Shown here: positions 43,482 to 52,871 of the stretch, in pieces
Layout of the letters: every line of letters starts with the position of its first letter
Numbering within the stretch: position 1 is the first letter of the stretch
From: JB111 sp049856295
Lineage (GTDB): Bacteria; Actinomycetota; Actinomycetes; Actinomycetales; Actinomycetaceae
Length of the DNA: 64,000 nt
Reading direction: 5' to 3'
Assembly: GCF_049856295.1 (NCBI RefSeq)
Contig: NZ_JBNDMZ010000003.1
Span: forward strand, 124,001-188,000
The notes under the pieces: generated by a model
Seen by the model: only the letters and a program-made list of their open reading frames with translations
What the model was told of the DNA's origin: nothing
Databases searched by the model: none
Program-made: the position numbers and the translations under genes

Positions 43482-46090
43482 TGCTGGGCCTCCGCGGTGG
43501 TGACGGTGACGACGCTGCCGGCGCCGGCCCCGGTCTGGGCGCGCACGGCGCTGCCCGGGGAGTTCTCGGGCACCCACACCACACCGTCGGCCATCCGCGT
43601 GACGGTCAGCGGCAGGGTGAGCGAGCCGGTCGGTCCGGTGAGGCGGACGCGGCCGCCGTCGACGGCGCCGACCGCGCGGGCCGTGGCCGGCGAGAGGCGG
43701 AGCACCGGGCGGTGCGCGGTCCCCGCGAGGTGCGGTTCGCCGTCCTGGCCGCGGCCGGCGTCGAGCTGCAGCTTCCACGTGGCGAGGACCGCCTGGCCGG
43801 CGCCGGGCTGCTGGCGCGCCGCGGGCGCCCCCGCGGTGTCGTCGCTCGTGACGACCGGGCCGTCCCACGGGTCGAGCTCGGCGAGCTCGGCGTGCAGCTC
43901 GGCGAGGGTCCCGAGGCCGAGGTCGCGACCCATCTCGCGCGCGATGTCGGCGAGCACGAGGCGGTCGGACTGCGCGTGGGACGCGAGGACCTGCCCGAAG
44001 GGACGCACGCGCCCCTCCCAGCTGACGAACGAGCCGGCCTTCTCGACCGGCGGGGCCACGGGCAGGACGACGTCGGCGAGCTCGGAGATCGCGTTGCGGC
44101 GCACCTCGAGCTGGACGAGCACGTCGACCTGGCCGATCGCCCGCAGCGCGGCCGCGGGGTCCATCATGTCGAGCGTCTCGACGCCGCCGATCAGGAGGCC
44201 GGTCAGCTCGCCGGAGGCGGCGGCCCGCAGGATCTCGCGGTGGGCGCGGCCGGGACGGTCGGGCAGGGAGTCGATGCCCCACACGGCGCCGGCGTCGGCG
44301 CGCGCGGCCGGGTCGGCCACGGGGCGGCCGCCGGGCAGGAGGGTCGGCAGCAGGCCGGCGTCGACGGCGCCGCGCTCCCCCGCGCGCCGCGGCACCCACG
44401 CGAGGCGGGCCCCGGTGCGCTCGGCGAGGCGGGCGACGGCGGTGAGCGTGCCGGGCAGGGCCGCCGCGCGCTCGCCGACGAGGATGACGGCGCCGGGAGC
44501 GGACAGCTCGGAGAGCAGCTCGTCGCCCAGGGCGTCCAGCGCGGCGGGCTCGCCGCCGGGGACGACCTCGACGAGGTCGGCGCGCATCTTCGTGGTCCCG
44601 CGGGTGGCCATCGGCGCGAGGGTGGTGACCCGTGCCGTGCCGGCGAGGACGCCCTTGCGCAGGCGGAGGAAGATCGTGCCGCACTCCTCCTCGGGCTCGA
44701 GCGCGACGAGGAGCACGCGGCCGGCGCGCTCGAGGTCGCGGTAGGTCACCCCGAGGCCGGTCGCCGCCACGTGGGAGGCGAGGAAGTCGGCCTCCTCGGC
44801 GCTGTGCGGGCGCGCGCGGTGGTCGACGTCGTTCGTGCGGAGCACCGTGCGGGCGAACTTCGACCACGCGTAGGCGTCCTCGAGGGTGAGGCGCCCGCCG
44901 GGGAGCACGCCGACGCCGCCGGCAGCGGCGGCGCGGGCCAGCTCGGAGCCGGCGACCGAGAGGGCCTCGGACCAGCTGGTCTCGTGCATCTCCCCGGTGG
45001 CCTGGTCGCGCACGAGGGGCATCCGCAGGCGGTCCGGCGCGTCCTGCCAGTGGTAGGCGAACCGGTCCTTGTCGGTGATCCACTCCTCGTTGACCTCGGG
45101 GTCGTTGCCTGCGAGGCGGCGGACGACGGCGCCGCGGCGGTGGTCGACCCGGATGGCCGACCCGCCGGCGTCGTGCTCGGCGACCGACGGGGTGGAGACG
45201 AGGTCGAAGGGCCGCGAGCGGAACCGGTACATCGCCGACGTCAGCGCGCCGACGGGGCAGATCTGGATCGTGTTGCCCGAGAAGTAGGAGGTGAACGGCC
45301 GGCCGGAGGTGTCGGCCTCGGCCGCACCCATCGGGGCGGTCGCGTGGCCGGAGGACATGCCGGGCACGCCGTCGGGGCCGGCGAACGGGACGCCCGTGGC
45401 GTCGGGGAGCCCGGCATCGTCGAACCCGAGGACGTCGGCGTCGAAGCCACCGACCTGCGAGCCGTTGAGGGCGTGCACCTCGCGGCCGGGGGTGCCGCCG
45501 CCACGGCCCTGGAGCGCGATGAAGGCGTCGCCGGCGATCTCGGAGGAGAACCGGGTGCAGCGCTGGCACAGGATGCAGCGGTCACGGTCGAGGAGGATCT
45601 GCGTGGAGATCGCGATCGGCTTGGGGAACGTCCGCTTGACGTCGACGAACCGACTCTCGGCGCGGCCGTTGCTCATCGCCTGGTTCTGCAGGGGGCACTC
45701 GCCGCCCTTGTCGCACACCGGGCAGTCGAGCGGGTGGTTGATGAGGAGGAACTCCATGATGCCGTGCTGCGCCTTGTCGGCCACCTCGGAGGTGTGCTGG
45801 GTGGCCACGACCATGCCCGGCGTCACCTCCATCGTGCAGGAGGCCTGCGGCTTGGGCATCTTCTTGAGGTTGCCCTCGCGGTCCGGGCTGGCCACGTCCA
45901 CGAGGCACTGCCGGCACGCACCGGCGGGCTTGAGGAGGGGGTGGTCGCAGAACCGGGGCACCTGGATGCCGACCTGCTCGGCGGCCCGGATGATGAGCGT
46001 GCCCTTGGGCACGGACACCTCGCGGCCGTCGATCGTGGCCGTGACGAGCTCGGGGGCCGCCGGCGCGGCCTGCTCCTGGGTCTGGGTCAT
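43478..46090 (-). CDS. nuoG: NADH-quinone oxidoreductase subunit G
   Basis: 870 residues. N-terminal 2Fe-2S cluster ligands sit in C-D-H-P-L-L-K-P-A-G-A-C-R-Q-C and C-T-M-E-V. D-C-P-V-C-D-K-G-G-E-C-P-L and the preceding His give N5, and C-I-L-C-Q-R-C plus C-P-V-G-A give N4. A molybdopterin-oxidoreductase-like domain without cofactor ligands follows. A Gly/Asp-rich insert (about 205-250) separates C-I-L-C-Q-R-C from the last N4 ligand. Coupled to nuoF and nuoH by 4-nt overlaps. Confidence 0.97.
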   Translation of the reverse strand: MTQTQEQAAPAAPELVTATIDGREVSVPKGTLIIRAAEQVGIQVPRFCDHPLLKPAGACRQCLVDVASPDREGNLKKMPKPQASCTMEVTPGMVVATQHTSEVADKAQHGIMEFLLINHPLDCPVCDKGGECPLQNQAMSNGRAESRFVDVKRTFPKPIAISTQILLDRDRCILCQRCTRFSSEIAGDAFIALQGRGGGTPGREVHALNGSQVGGFDADVLGFDDAGLPDATGVPFAGPDGVPGMSSGHATAPMGAAEADTSGRPFTSYFSGNTIQICPVGALTSAMYRFRSRPFDLVSTPSVAEHDAGGSAIRVDHRRGAVVRRLAGNDPEVNEEWITDKDRFAYHWQDAPDRLRMPLVRDQATGEMHETSWSEALSVAGSELARAAAAGGVGVLPGGRLTLEDAYAWSKFARTVLRTNDVDHRARPHSAEEADFLASHVAATGLGVTYRDLERAGRVLLVALEPEEECGTIFLRLRKGVLAGTARVTTLAPMATRGTTKMRADLVEVVPGGEPAALDALGDELLSELSAPGAVILVGERAAALPGTLTAVARLAERTGARLAWVPRRAGERGAVDAGLLPTLLPGGRPVADPAARADAGAVWGIDSLPDRPGRAHREILRAAASGELTGLLIGGVETLDMMDPAAALRAIGQVDVLVQLEVRRNAISELADVVLPVAPPVEKAGSFVSWEGRVRPFGQVLASHAQSDRLVLADIAREMGRDLGLGTLAELHAELAELDPWDGPVVTSDDTAGAPAARQQPGAGQAVLATWKLQLDAGRGQDGEPHLAGTAHRPVLRLSPATARAVGAVDGGRVRLTGPTGSLTLPLTVTRMADGVVWVPENSPGSAVRAQTGAGAGSVVTVTTAEAQQ

Positions 46091-47412
46091 CGCACACCTG
46101 CCTCGTGGAAGATCGCCGACGCCTCGTAGGGGAAGAGCTCCCGTGCGGGCGTGTGGCAGCCGGCCTCGAACTCGTCGCGGAAGTGCGCGATGCCGGACTG
46201 GATGGGGGTGGCCGACGCGTCGCCGAGCGCGCAGAACGAGCGGCCGGCGATGTTGGCGGAGACCTCGAGGAGGAGGTCGACGTCCGAGGGCAGCCCGCGG
46301 CCGTCCTCGAGCCGGTGCATGACCTGCTTCATCCAGAAGGTCCCCTCGCGGCAGGGCGTGCACTTGCCGCAGGACTCGTGCTGGTAGAAGTCCGTCCACT
46401 TCGAGATCACCCGGACGACGGACACGGTCTCGTCGAAGACCATGAGCGCGCGGGTGGCGAGCATGGACCCGGCGGCGCCGACCGACTCGTAGTCGAGCGG
46501 CACGTCGAGGTGCTCGTCGGTGAGGATCGGGGTCGAGGAGCCGCCCGGGGTCCAGAACTTGAGCCGGTGCCCGGCGCGGACGCCGCCGGCCATCTCGATG
46601 AGCTCGCGCATGGTGATGCCGAACGGCGCCTCGAACTGGCCGGGGTTGGTCACGTGGCCGGAGACCGAGAACAGGCCGTGGCCCGCGGACTTCTCCGTGC
46701 CCATCGAGGTGAACCAGTCCTGGCCGCGGGAGAGGATCCCGGGGACCGAGGCGATCGACTCGACGTTGTTGACGACCGTGGGCCGCGCGTAGAGGCCGGC
46801 GACGGCGGGGAACGGCGGCTTGAGCCGCGGCTGCCCGCGCAGTCCCTCGAGCGAGTCGAGCAGCGCCGTCTCCTCGCCGCAGATGTAGGCCCCGGCACCG
46901 GCGTGGACGGTGATCTCGAGGTGGTAGTCGCCGTCCGGCCCCAGCCCGGTGCCGATGAGCCCGGCCTCGCGGGCCTCGCGCACGGCGGCGAGCAGGCGGC
47001 GGTAGACGTGGACCGTCTCGCCCCGCAGGTAGATGAAGGCGTGGTGGCCGCCGATGGCGTAGCTGGTGATCGCCATGCCCTCGATGAGGGAGTGCGGGTT
47101 CGCCATGAGCAGCGGGATGTCCTTGCACGTGCCCGGCTCGGACTCGTCGGCGTTGACGACCAGGTAGCGCGGCCCTCCGTCGGCCGGCGGGAGGAAGGAC
47201 CACTTGAGACCGGTGGGGAAGCCGGCGCCGCCGCGGCCGCGCAGGCCGGAGCCCTTGACGAGGTCGACGACCTCGCCGGGGGGCATCGTCAGAGCCTTGT
47301 CCCACCCCTGGTAGCCGCCGTGGTCGCGGTAGGTGTCGAGGGTCCAGGAGCGCGGGGCGTCCCAGATGTCGGAGAGGACCGGCGTGAGGGTGCCGGGGCT
47401 GGTGAGTGTCAC
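46087..47412 (-). CDS. nuoF: NADH-quinone oxidoreductase subunit F (NADH/FMN site)
   Basis: 441 residues. NADH-binding G-R-G-G-A-G-F-P-T-G-L-K-W, FMN-binding G-A-G-A-Y-I-C-G-E-E-T-A-L and the N3 cluster ligands in S-C-G-K-C-T-P-C-R-E-G plus the later F-C-A-L-G-D are all intact. It takes hydride from NADH at the tip of the hydrophilic arm. GTG start overlaps the nuoE stop. Confidence 0.98.
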   Translation of the reverse strand: MTLTSPGTLTPVLSDIWDAPRSWTLDTYRDHGGYQGWDKALTMPPGEVVDLVKGSGLRGRGGAGFPTGLKWSFLPPADGGPRYLVVNADESEPGTCKDIPLLMANPHSLIEGMAITSYAIGGHHAFIYLRGETVHVYRRLLAAVREAREAGLIGTGLGPDGDYHLEITVHAGAGAYICGEETALLDSLEGLRGQPRLKPPFPAVAGLYARPTVVNNVESIASVPGILSRGQDWFTSMGTEKSAGHGLFSVSGHVTNPGQFEAPFGITMRELIEMAGGVRAGHRLKFWTPGGSSTPILTDEHLDVPLDYESVGAAGSMLATRALMVFDETVSVVRVISKWTDFYQHESCGKCTPCREGTFWMKQVMHRLEDGRGLPSDVDLLLEVSANIAGRSFCALGDASATPIQSGIAHFRDEFEAGCHTPARELFPYEASAIFHEAGVR

Positions 47413-48224
47413 TTCTCCTCCTCGGAGACCGTGCGGCCGGCCGTCCCGGGGTCGGCCTCGCCCGCGGTGGGCACCTGGTGGTCGGCGCTCGAGCCGGTGT
47501 CGCCCACGGGCGCGGCGCCCGCGACCTCGGCGGCGAGGTGGCGGTCGTCCGCGCCGTGGTCCTCGTGCGGAGAGGTCCAGCCGTTGGCCCGGGCGATGCG
47601 CAGGCCGAGCAGGGAGGCCTCGCCGGCACCGGGCCCCTCGTCGGCGCGGCCGTCCTCGAAGCCCGCGAGCACGCGGGAGATCTCCTTGAACGTGCCCACC
47701 GTGGTGGCGCCGCGCGTGGGGTGGACGGGGCGGCCGGCGGCGATCTCGTCGACCAGCGCCGTGGCCGAGGCCGGGGTCTGGTTGTCGAAGAACTCCCAGT
47801 TGACCATGACGACCGGGGCGTAGTCGCAGGCCGCGTTGCACTCGAGCTGCTCGAGGGTGATCCGGCCGTCGGGCGTGGTCTCGTCGTGTCCGACCCCGAG
47901 GTGGTCGGAGACCGCCTCGAAGATCTGGTCGCCGCCCATGACCGCGCACAGGGCGTTCGTGCAGACGCCCACGTTGTACTCGCCGTTGGGGTGGCGCTTG
48001 TACTGGCTGTAGAACGTCGCGACGGCGGAGACCTCGGCCCGCGTGATCGACAGGGCCTCGGCGCACAGCGCGATGCCGCGGGCGGAGACGTAGCCGTCGA
48101 CGGACTGCACGAGGTGGAGCATCGGCAGCAGCGCCGAGCGCGGCGAGGGGTAGCGGGCGACGATCGCCGCGATGTCGGCGGTCAGCGACTCGGCGACGTC
48201 CGGCGCGTAGGTCTGCTCGGTCAT
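47409..48224 (-). CDS. nuoE: NADH-quinone oxidoreductase subunit E with C-terminal extension
   Basis: 271 residues. 2Fe-2S (N1a) ligands C88-x4-C93 and C129-x3-C133 are present within a thioredoxin-like domain ending near residue 187. The remaining ~85 residues are hydrophilic, Gly/Ala/Asp-rich and end E-E-E-K. E. coli NuoE has 166 residues, so this is an added tail. ATGA overlap with nuoD. Confidence 0.96.
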   Translation of the reverse strand: MTEQTYAPDVAESLTADIAAIVARYPSPRSALLPMLHLVQSVDGYVSARGIALCAEALSITRAEVSAVATFYSQYKRHPNGEYNVGVCTNALCAVMGGDQIFEAVSDHLGVGHDETTPDGRITLEQLECNAACDYAPVVMVNWEFFDNQTPASATALVDEIAAGRPVHPTRGATTVGTFKEISRVLAGFEDGRADEGPGAGEASLLGLRIARANGWTSPHEDHGADDRHLAAEVAGAAPVGDTGSSADHQVPTAGEADPGTAGRTVSEEEK

Positions 48225-49564
48225 CGGTCCACTCCTCCGAGGACGGGGTCGAGCGAGGCGAGGATGACGACGACGTCGGCCAGCTGGCCGCCCTCGCTCA
48301 TCAGCGACATCGACTGCAGGTTGGAGAACGACGGGTCGCGGAAGTGCGCCCGGTAGGGGCGCGTCCCGCCGTCGGAGACGAGGTGGACGCCCATGACGCC
48401 CTTCGCGTGCTCGATCGCCACGTGCGCCTGGCCCGGCGGGACCCGGAAGCCCTCCGTGACGAGCTTGAAGTGGTGGATGAGCGACTCCATCGACTCGCCC
48501 ATGATGTGGCGGATGTGGTCGAGGCTGTTGCCCTGGCCGTCGGTGCCCACCGAGAGCTGCGCCGGCCAGGCGATCTTCTTGTCCTCGACCATCGTGGGCC
48601 GACCCGCGGACGCCTCGAGGCGGTCGAGCACCTGGAGGACGATCCGCAGCGACTCGAAGCACTCCTCGAAGCGCGCCTGGACGCGGTTGAAGGCGTCCGA
48701 GCGCTCCTTGGTGACGACGTTGAACTCGTAGGTCTCGTAGCCGCAGTACGGGTCGGTCTTGCGCAGGTCCGCCGGGAGGCCGGTGGCGCGCAGGCAGGGC
48801 CCGGTCAGGCCGAGGGCGAGGGCGCCGGACAGCGAGATGACGCCGACGTCGACGTGCCGCAGCTTGAACAGCGGGTTCTCCATCGTCAGCTTCATCATCT
48901 CGACGACGGACAGCCGGATGTCCGCGAGCCGCTCGCGGACGAACTCCACCGTGCCTGGCGGCAGGTCCTGGGCCACGCCGCCGGGCCGGATGTAGGCGTG
49001 GTTCATGCGCAGGCCGGAGACGCGCTCGAAGATGTCGAGGATGTTCTCCCGGCCGCGGAAGCCGAGGGTCATCATCGTCGTGGCGCCGAGCTCGTTGCCG
49101 GCCGTGCCGACGGCGATGAGGTGGGAGCTGATCCGGTTGAGCTCCATGAGCAGGACCCGGATCTGGCTGGCCCGCTCGGGGATCTGGTCGGTGATGCCGA
49201 GGAGCTTCTCGACCCCGAGGCAGTAGGCGACCTCCTGGAAGAACGGCGCCACGTAGTCCATGCGCGTGCAGAAGGTCACGCCCTGGGTCCAGGTGCGGTA
49301 CTCCATGTTCTTCTCGATGCCTGTGTGCAGGTAGCCGAGGCCGACCCGCACCTCGTGCACCGTCTCGCCGTCGATCTCGAGGATGAGCCGGAGCACGCCG
49401 TGCGTCGAGGGGTGGACGGGACCCATGTTGACGACGATGCGCTCCTCGCCGAGGCGCTCGGCCTCGGCGGCGATGTCGGACCAGTCGCCGCCGTCGGCGA
49501 TGAAGTCCGGCTCCTCCTCGCCGAGGGCGGGGCCGGGTGCGCTGGGCATGGTGGGGGCGGACAT
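48221..49564 (-). CDS. nuoD: NADH-quinone oxidoreductase subunit D
   Basis: 447 residues. G-P-V-H-P-S-T-H-G carries the quinone-site His, and the family ends with D-P-V-L-G-G-V-D-R. It forms the quinone pocket with NuoB and NuoH. The start ATG shares one base with the nuoC stop (TGATG). The first ~40 residues are a poorly conserved acidic extension. Confidence 0.98.
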   Translation of the reverse strand: MSAPTMPSAPGPALGEEEPDFIADGGDWSDIAAEAERLGEERIVVNMGPVHPSTHGVLRLILEIDGETVHEVRVGLGYLHTGIEKNMEYRTWTQGVTFCTRMDYVAPFFQEVAYCLGVEKLLGITDQIPERASQIRVLLMELNRISSHLIAVGTAGNELGATTMMTLGFRGRENILDIFERVSGLRMNHAYIRPGGVAQDLPPGTVEFVRERLADIRLSVVEMMKLTMENPLFKLRHVDVGVISLSGALALGLTGPCLRATGLPADLRKTDPYCGYETYEFNVVTKERSDAFNRVQARFEECFESLRIVLQVLDRLEASAGRPTMVEDKKIAWPAQLSVGTDGQGNSLDHIRHIMGESMESLIHHFKLVTEGFRVPPGQAHVAIEHAKGVMGVHLVSDGGTRPYRAHFRDPSFSNLQSMSLMSEGGQLADVVVILASLDPVLGGVDR

Positions 49565-50286
49565 CAGCTGTACGACCTCCGGGTGTCGGGCGGCGGGACG
49601 GTGGCACCCTTGTACTCCACCGGGATGCCGCCGAGCGGGTAGTCCTTGCGCTGCGGGTGCCCGACCCAGTCGTCGGGCATGAGGATGCGCGCGAGAGCGG
49701 GGTGGCCGTCGAACACGATGCCGAACAGGTCGAACGTCTCGCGCTCGTGCCAGTCGTTGCCCGGGTAGATCGCGACCAGCGAGGGGATGTGCGGGTGCGC
49801 GTCGGGGCAGGTGACCTCGAGGGCGATCGAGCGCCCGTGCGTGATCGACATGAGGTGGTAGGCGGCGTGCAGCTCGCGGCCCGCGTGCTGGGGGAAGTGC
49901 ACGCCGGAGACGCCGAGGCACAGCTCGAAGCGCAGGTCCTGGTCGTCGCGCAGCGCGCGTGCCACCGCCACGAGGTGCTCGGCGGCGATGTGCAGGGTGA
50001 GGTCGCCGTGGTCGACGACCACGCGCTCGATCGCGGCGTCGGGGTCGATCCCCTGCTCGCCGAGGACCTCGCGCAGGACGTCGACGACCTCGTCGAACCA
50101 GCCGCCGTAGGGGCGCTGCGCGGCCTCGGGCTCGGTGACGGCCACGACGAGCCCGCCGAAGCCCGAGGTGTCGCCGGAGCCGTGGACGCCGAACTGGCCG
50201 CGACGCACGGCCACGACGTCGAGCTCGGTGCGCCCGTCCGGTCCGGGGGCGGCGGCGATGTCACCGCCGGCGTCGGTGCCGCTCAC
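49564..50286 (-). CDS. nuoC: NADH-quinone oxidoreductase subunit C
   Basis: 240 residues. The 30 kDa-subunit signature appears as E-R-E-T-F-D-L-F-G-I-x-F-D-G-H-P followed by R-I-L-M-P-D-D-W and Y-P-L-G-G. A ~35-residue Gly-rich N-terminal extension precedes the fold. GTG overlaps the nuoB stop. NuoC and NuoD are separate here, unlike the fused NuoCD of E. coli. Confidence 0.97.
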   Translation of the reverse strand: MSGTDAGGDIAAAPGPDGRTELDVVAVRRGQFGVHGSGDTSGFGGLVVAVTEPEAAQRPYGGWFDEVVDVLREVLGEQGIDPDAAIERVVVDHGDLTLHIAAEHLVAVARALRDDQDLRFELCLGVSGVHFPQHAGRELHAAYHLMSITHGRSIALEVTCPDAHPHIPSLVAIYPGNDWHERETFDLFGIVFDGHPALARILMPDDWVGHPQRKDYPLGGIPVEYKGATVPPPDTRRSYS

Positions 50287-50837
50287 GCGAGGAGCCCCTT
50301 CATCTCGTGGGTCGGCGTGGCGCCGAGGGCGGCACGCTCGGCTGCGCGGGCGGCCTCGACCCGGTTGACGCCGAGCGGCGCCTTCTTGACCTGCTCCCGC
50401 AGCTCGAGGATGGCGTTGATGAGCATCTCGGGCCGCGGCGGGCAGCCGGGCAGGTAGATGTCGACCGGCACGATGTGGTCGCACCCCTGGACGATCGCGT
50501 AGTTGTTGAACATGCCGCCCGAGGAGGCGCACACGCCCATGGAGATCACCCACTTGGGGTCCGACATCTGGTCGTAGACGTTGCGGACGACCGGGGCCAT
50601 CTTGTGGCTCACGCGGCCCGACACGATCATCACGTCGGCGTGCCGGGGCGAGGCGCGGAAGACCTCGAGGCCGAACCGGGCCATGTCGAAGCGCGGGGTG
50701 CCGGCGGCCATCATCTCGATGGCGCAGCACGCGAGGCCCATGGTGACCGGCCACTGCGAGTTCGACCGGGCGAAACCGGCGACGGCCTCGACGGTGGTGA
50801 GACCGAACCCTGCGGGGAGCTTCTCCTCGATACCCAT
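50283..50837 (-). CDS. nuoB: NADH-quinone oxidoreductase subunit B
   Basis: 184 residues. The N2 cluster ligands are visible: the tandem Cys in G-L-A-C-C-A-I-E-M-M, then G-V-C-A-S-S-G-G-M-F and P-G-C-P-P-R-P-E. N2 donates electrons to menaquinone. ATG start with an AAAGGACC site; 59 nt separate it from nuoA, the only real gap in the 5' half of the operon. Confidence 0.98.
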   Translation of the reverse strand: MGIEEKLPAGFGLTTVEAVAGFARSNSQWPVTMGLACCAIEMMAAGTPRFDMARFGLEVFRASPRHADVMIVSGRVSHKMAPVVRNVYDQMSDPKWVISMGVCASSGGMFNNYAIVQGCDHIVPVDIYLPGCPPRPEMLINAILELREQVKKAPLGVNRVEAARAAERAALGATPTHEMKGLLA

Positions 50838-50896
50838 GTGGGGTCCTTTCGGGTGGTGCGTGGCGGGGCGGGTGGGGGCGGTCGGTCAGCGGTGGG

Positions 50897-51259
50897 TCAG
50901 TCCCACTCGAGGCCCCCGCGGCGCCACTCGTAGATGTAGGGCACGGTGATGAGCGCGATGAAGACGAGCATCGCGACGAGACCGAAGGCGGCGAGCTCGG
51001 TGAATGCGACCGCCCACGGGTAGAGGAAGACGACCTCGATGTCGAAGATGATGAAGGTCATCGCGATGAGGTAGTACTTCACCGGGAACCGGCCGGCCGA
51101 GGGCGCCCGGGGCGTCGGGTCGACGCCGCACTCGTAGTTGGCGACCTTGACGCGGTTGTACTTCTTCGGGCCGATGATCGCGCTCGCACCGAGTCCGCCG
51201 AGGGCCAGGGCCGCCGCGACCACCATCATGATGAGCAGCGGCACGTAGGGGTTGGTCAT
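50897..51259 (-). CDS. nuoA: NADH-quinone oxidoreductase subunit A
   Basis: 120 residues with three helices. N-Y-E-C-G-V-D-P and I-I-F-D-I-E-V-V-F-L-Y-P-W-A are the family hallmarks. First gene of the nuo operon, with a candidate promoter ~80 nt upstream. Confidence 0.97.
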   Translation of the reverse strand: MTNPYVPLLIMMVVAAALALGGLGASAIIGPKKYNRVKVANYECGVDPTPRAPSAGRFPVKYYLIAMTFIIFDIEVVFLYPWAVAFTELAAFGLVAMLVFIALITVPYIYEWRRGGLEWD

Positions 51260-51339
51260 GCGTCCTCCGTCGACGTCAACGGTCCGGCGATCCTGCCGGG
51301 CTGCGGTGTCCAGGTCCGCGCCCGCCGGTCCCGTCCTCC

Positions 51340-51345
51340 AGGGTA
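51340..51345 (-). promoter_or_regulatory. Candidate -10 box for the nuo operon
   Basis: Reads TACCCT on the minus strand (TANNNT). It lies in the 127-bp gap between menJ and nuoA and gives a leader of about 75 nt. No good -35 was seen. Read-through from menJ, which points the same way, is also possible. Confidence 0.45.
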
Positions 51346-51386
51346 GACGTTCGCCGGGACGGACCCGGCACGTTCGGTACGGGTCG

Positions 51387-52685
51387 TCATGACACCGGCG
51401 CCGCCTTGGCGAGCGCCGCGATGACGCGGTCCATCCAGTCCCCGCCGCGCGGGTCGTACCCGTCGGCGAGGAGCTTCATGACGAACTCCATGAGCACGGG
51501 CCGCGGGAGCCCGTACCGCACGCACGCCCGCATGATCCGCGGGTGGGAGATGAGGTGGGCGAAGCCCCGGCCGAGCGTGAAGTAGCCGCCGAGCTCGTCG
51601 GCCATGATGCGCGGGTAGGTGCGCAGCGCCTTGACCCGCTCGTAGTCCGAGCTGCGCGCGAGCGCCTGGCCCATGACGTCGGCGGCGATGCGACCGGACT
51701 GCAGCGCGTAGGCGATGCCCTCGCCGTTGAACGGGGAGACCATGCCGCCGGCGTCGCCGACCAGGAGGAGCCCGTTGGCGTAGTGCGGCTTGCGGTTGAA
51801 GGCCATGGGCAGGGCGGCGCTGCGCAGCTCGCCGACCTGGTTCTCGGGCGTGAAGCCCCACTCCTCGGGGACGTTCTGCATCCACGTGGCGAACAGGCCC
51901 TTGTAGTCGAGCCGGGTCGGCGTGGCGGTCGGCGAGAGGGTGCCGAGGCCGACGTTCGCGGTGCCGTCTCCGAGCGCGAAGATCCAGCCGTAGCCGGGCT
52001 GGAGGTTCGACTCGCCCGGCTTCCCGTCCCACAGCTCGAGGAACGACTCCATCATCGGGTCGTCGTGACGCGGGGTGCGGAAGTAGGTGCGGATCGCGAC
52101 GCCCATGGGGCGGCCGGCGTCCTTCTCGATCCCCACGGAGGTGGCCAGCCGTGCGGACACTCCCCCGGCGTCGACGACGAGCGGCGCGCGGTAGGTGACC
52201 TCGTCGCCCGCGCGACGGCCCTTCTCGTCCACCGGGCGAGCGGTGACGCCGACGACCCGGCCGGTGCGCTCGTGCCGCACGGCCCCGGTCACGCTCACGC
52301 CCTCGCGCAGGTCGGCGCCGGACGCCTCGGCGTGGCGGGCGAGCGTCTCGTCGAGGCTCGTGCGGGCGCGCGCGAGCCCGTAGGACGGCATCGAGGACAG
52401 CTCGGGCCACGGGATCTCGATGCGGTGGCCGGCCCCGGAGGTGCGCAGCCCGTGGTTGCGGATCCAGCCGTCCTCCTCGCGCGTGGGCACGCCCATGCGG
52501 ATGAGCTCGGCGACCGCGCGGGGCGTAAGTCCGTCCCCGCAGACCTTGTCCCGCGGGAACCTCGACTTCTCGAGGACGATCACGCGGTGACCCTGCTGGG
52601 CGAGGTAGTGGGAGACGCTCGCGCCCGCCGGTCCGGCACCGACGACGAGGACGTCCGCCTCGTCGGCCACAGGTGCGGCAGGCAC
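51387..52685 (-). CDS. menJ: Geranylgeranyl reductase-family FAD protein, probable menaquinone reductase MenJ
   Basis: 432 residues from the GTG at 52685 (AAGGAG 8 nt upstream); the frame extends further but without a better start. FAD-binding G16-A-G-P-A-G21 follows D-V-L-V-V. R-F-P-R-D-K-V-C-G-D-G-L-T-P and G-D-A-G-G-M-V-S-P-F-N-G-E-G-I-A-Y are characteristic of the geranylgeranyl reductase family. Mycobacterial MenJ saturates one isoprene of menaquinone. Location between menG and nuoA supports that role over archaeal-type lipid reduction. Dihydro-menaquinone production is inferred. Confidence 0.85.
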   Translation of the reverse strand: MPAAPVADEADVLVVGAGPAGASVSHYLAQQGHRVIVLEKSRFPRDKVCGDGLTPRAVAELIRMGVPTREEDGWIRNHGLRTSGAGHRIEIPWPELSSMPSYGLARARTSLDETLARHAEASGADLREGVSVTGAVRHERTGRVVGVTARPVDEKGRRAGDEVTYRAPLVVDAGGVSARLATSVGIEKDAGRPMGVAIRTYFRTPRHDDPMMESFLELWDGKPGESNLQPGYGWIFALGDGTANVGLGTLSPTATPTRLDYKGLFATWMQNVPEEWGFTPENQVGELRSAALPMAFNRKPHYANGLLLVGDAGGMVSPFNGEGIAYALQSGRIAADVMGQALARSSDYERVKALRTYPRIMADELGGYFTLGRGFAHLISHPRIMRACVRYGLPRPVLMEFVMKLLADGYDPRGGDWMDRVIAALAKAAPVS

Positions 52686-52728
52686 GGTCGAGCTCCTTCG
52701 TTCGCTGGTCGGGGGGTCCGCCCGAAGA

Positions 52729-52734
52729 ATCGTA
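52729..52734 (-). promoter_or_regulatory. Candidate -10 box for menJ
   Basis: Reads TACGAT on the minus strand, about 45 nt upstream of the GTG. It sits in an unusually A/T-containing segment (GAAGAATCGTAAG) of the menJ-menG intergenic region. Confidence 0.45.
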
Positions 52735-52853
52735 AGCCCGCCCACAGGCCGGTTCGGCACCCCCGACGTGATCCTCGTCGCCCCCACGGAATCCGCGGAA
52801 TTCCGGGACATTCACCGCACGTAATACCCGGGACCAGGGTCCCTGGCGGCGCT

Positions 52854-52871
52854 CCCGGGGTCACCCCCGGG
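52854..52871 (-). terminator. Hairpin directly after menG
   Basis: CCCGGGG and CCCCGGG arms flank TCAC. It abuts the menG stop codon. A second palindrome, CCAGGG/CCCTGG, lies at 52834-52846. Together they separate menG from menJ. Confidence 0.55.
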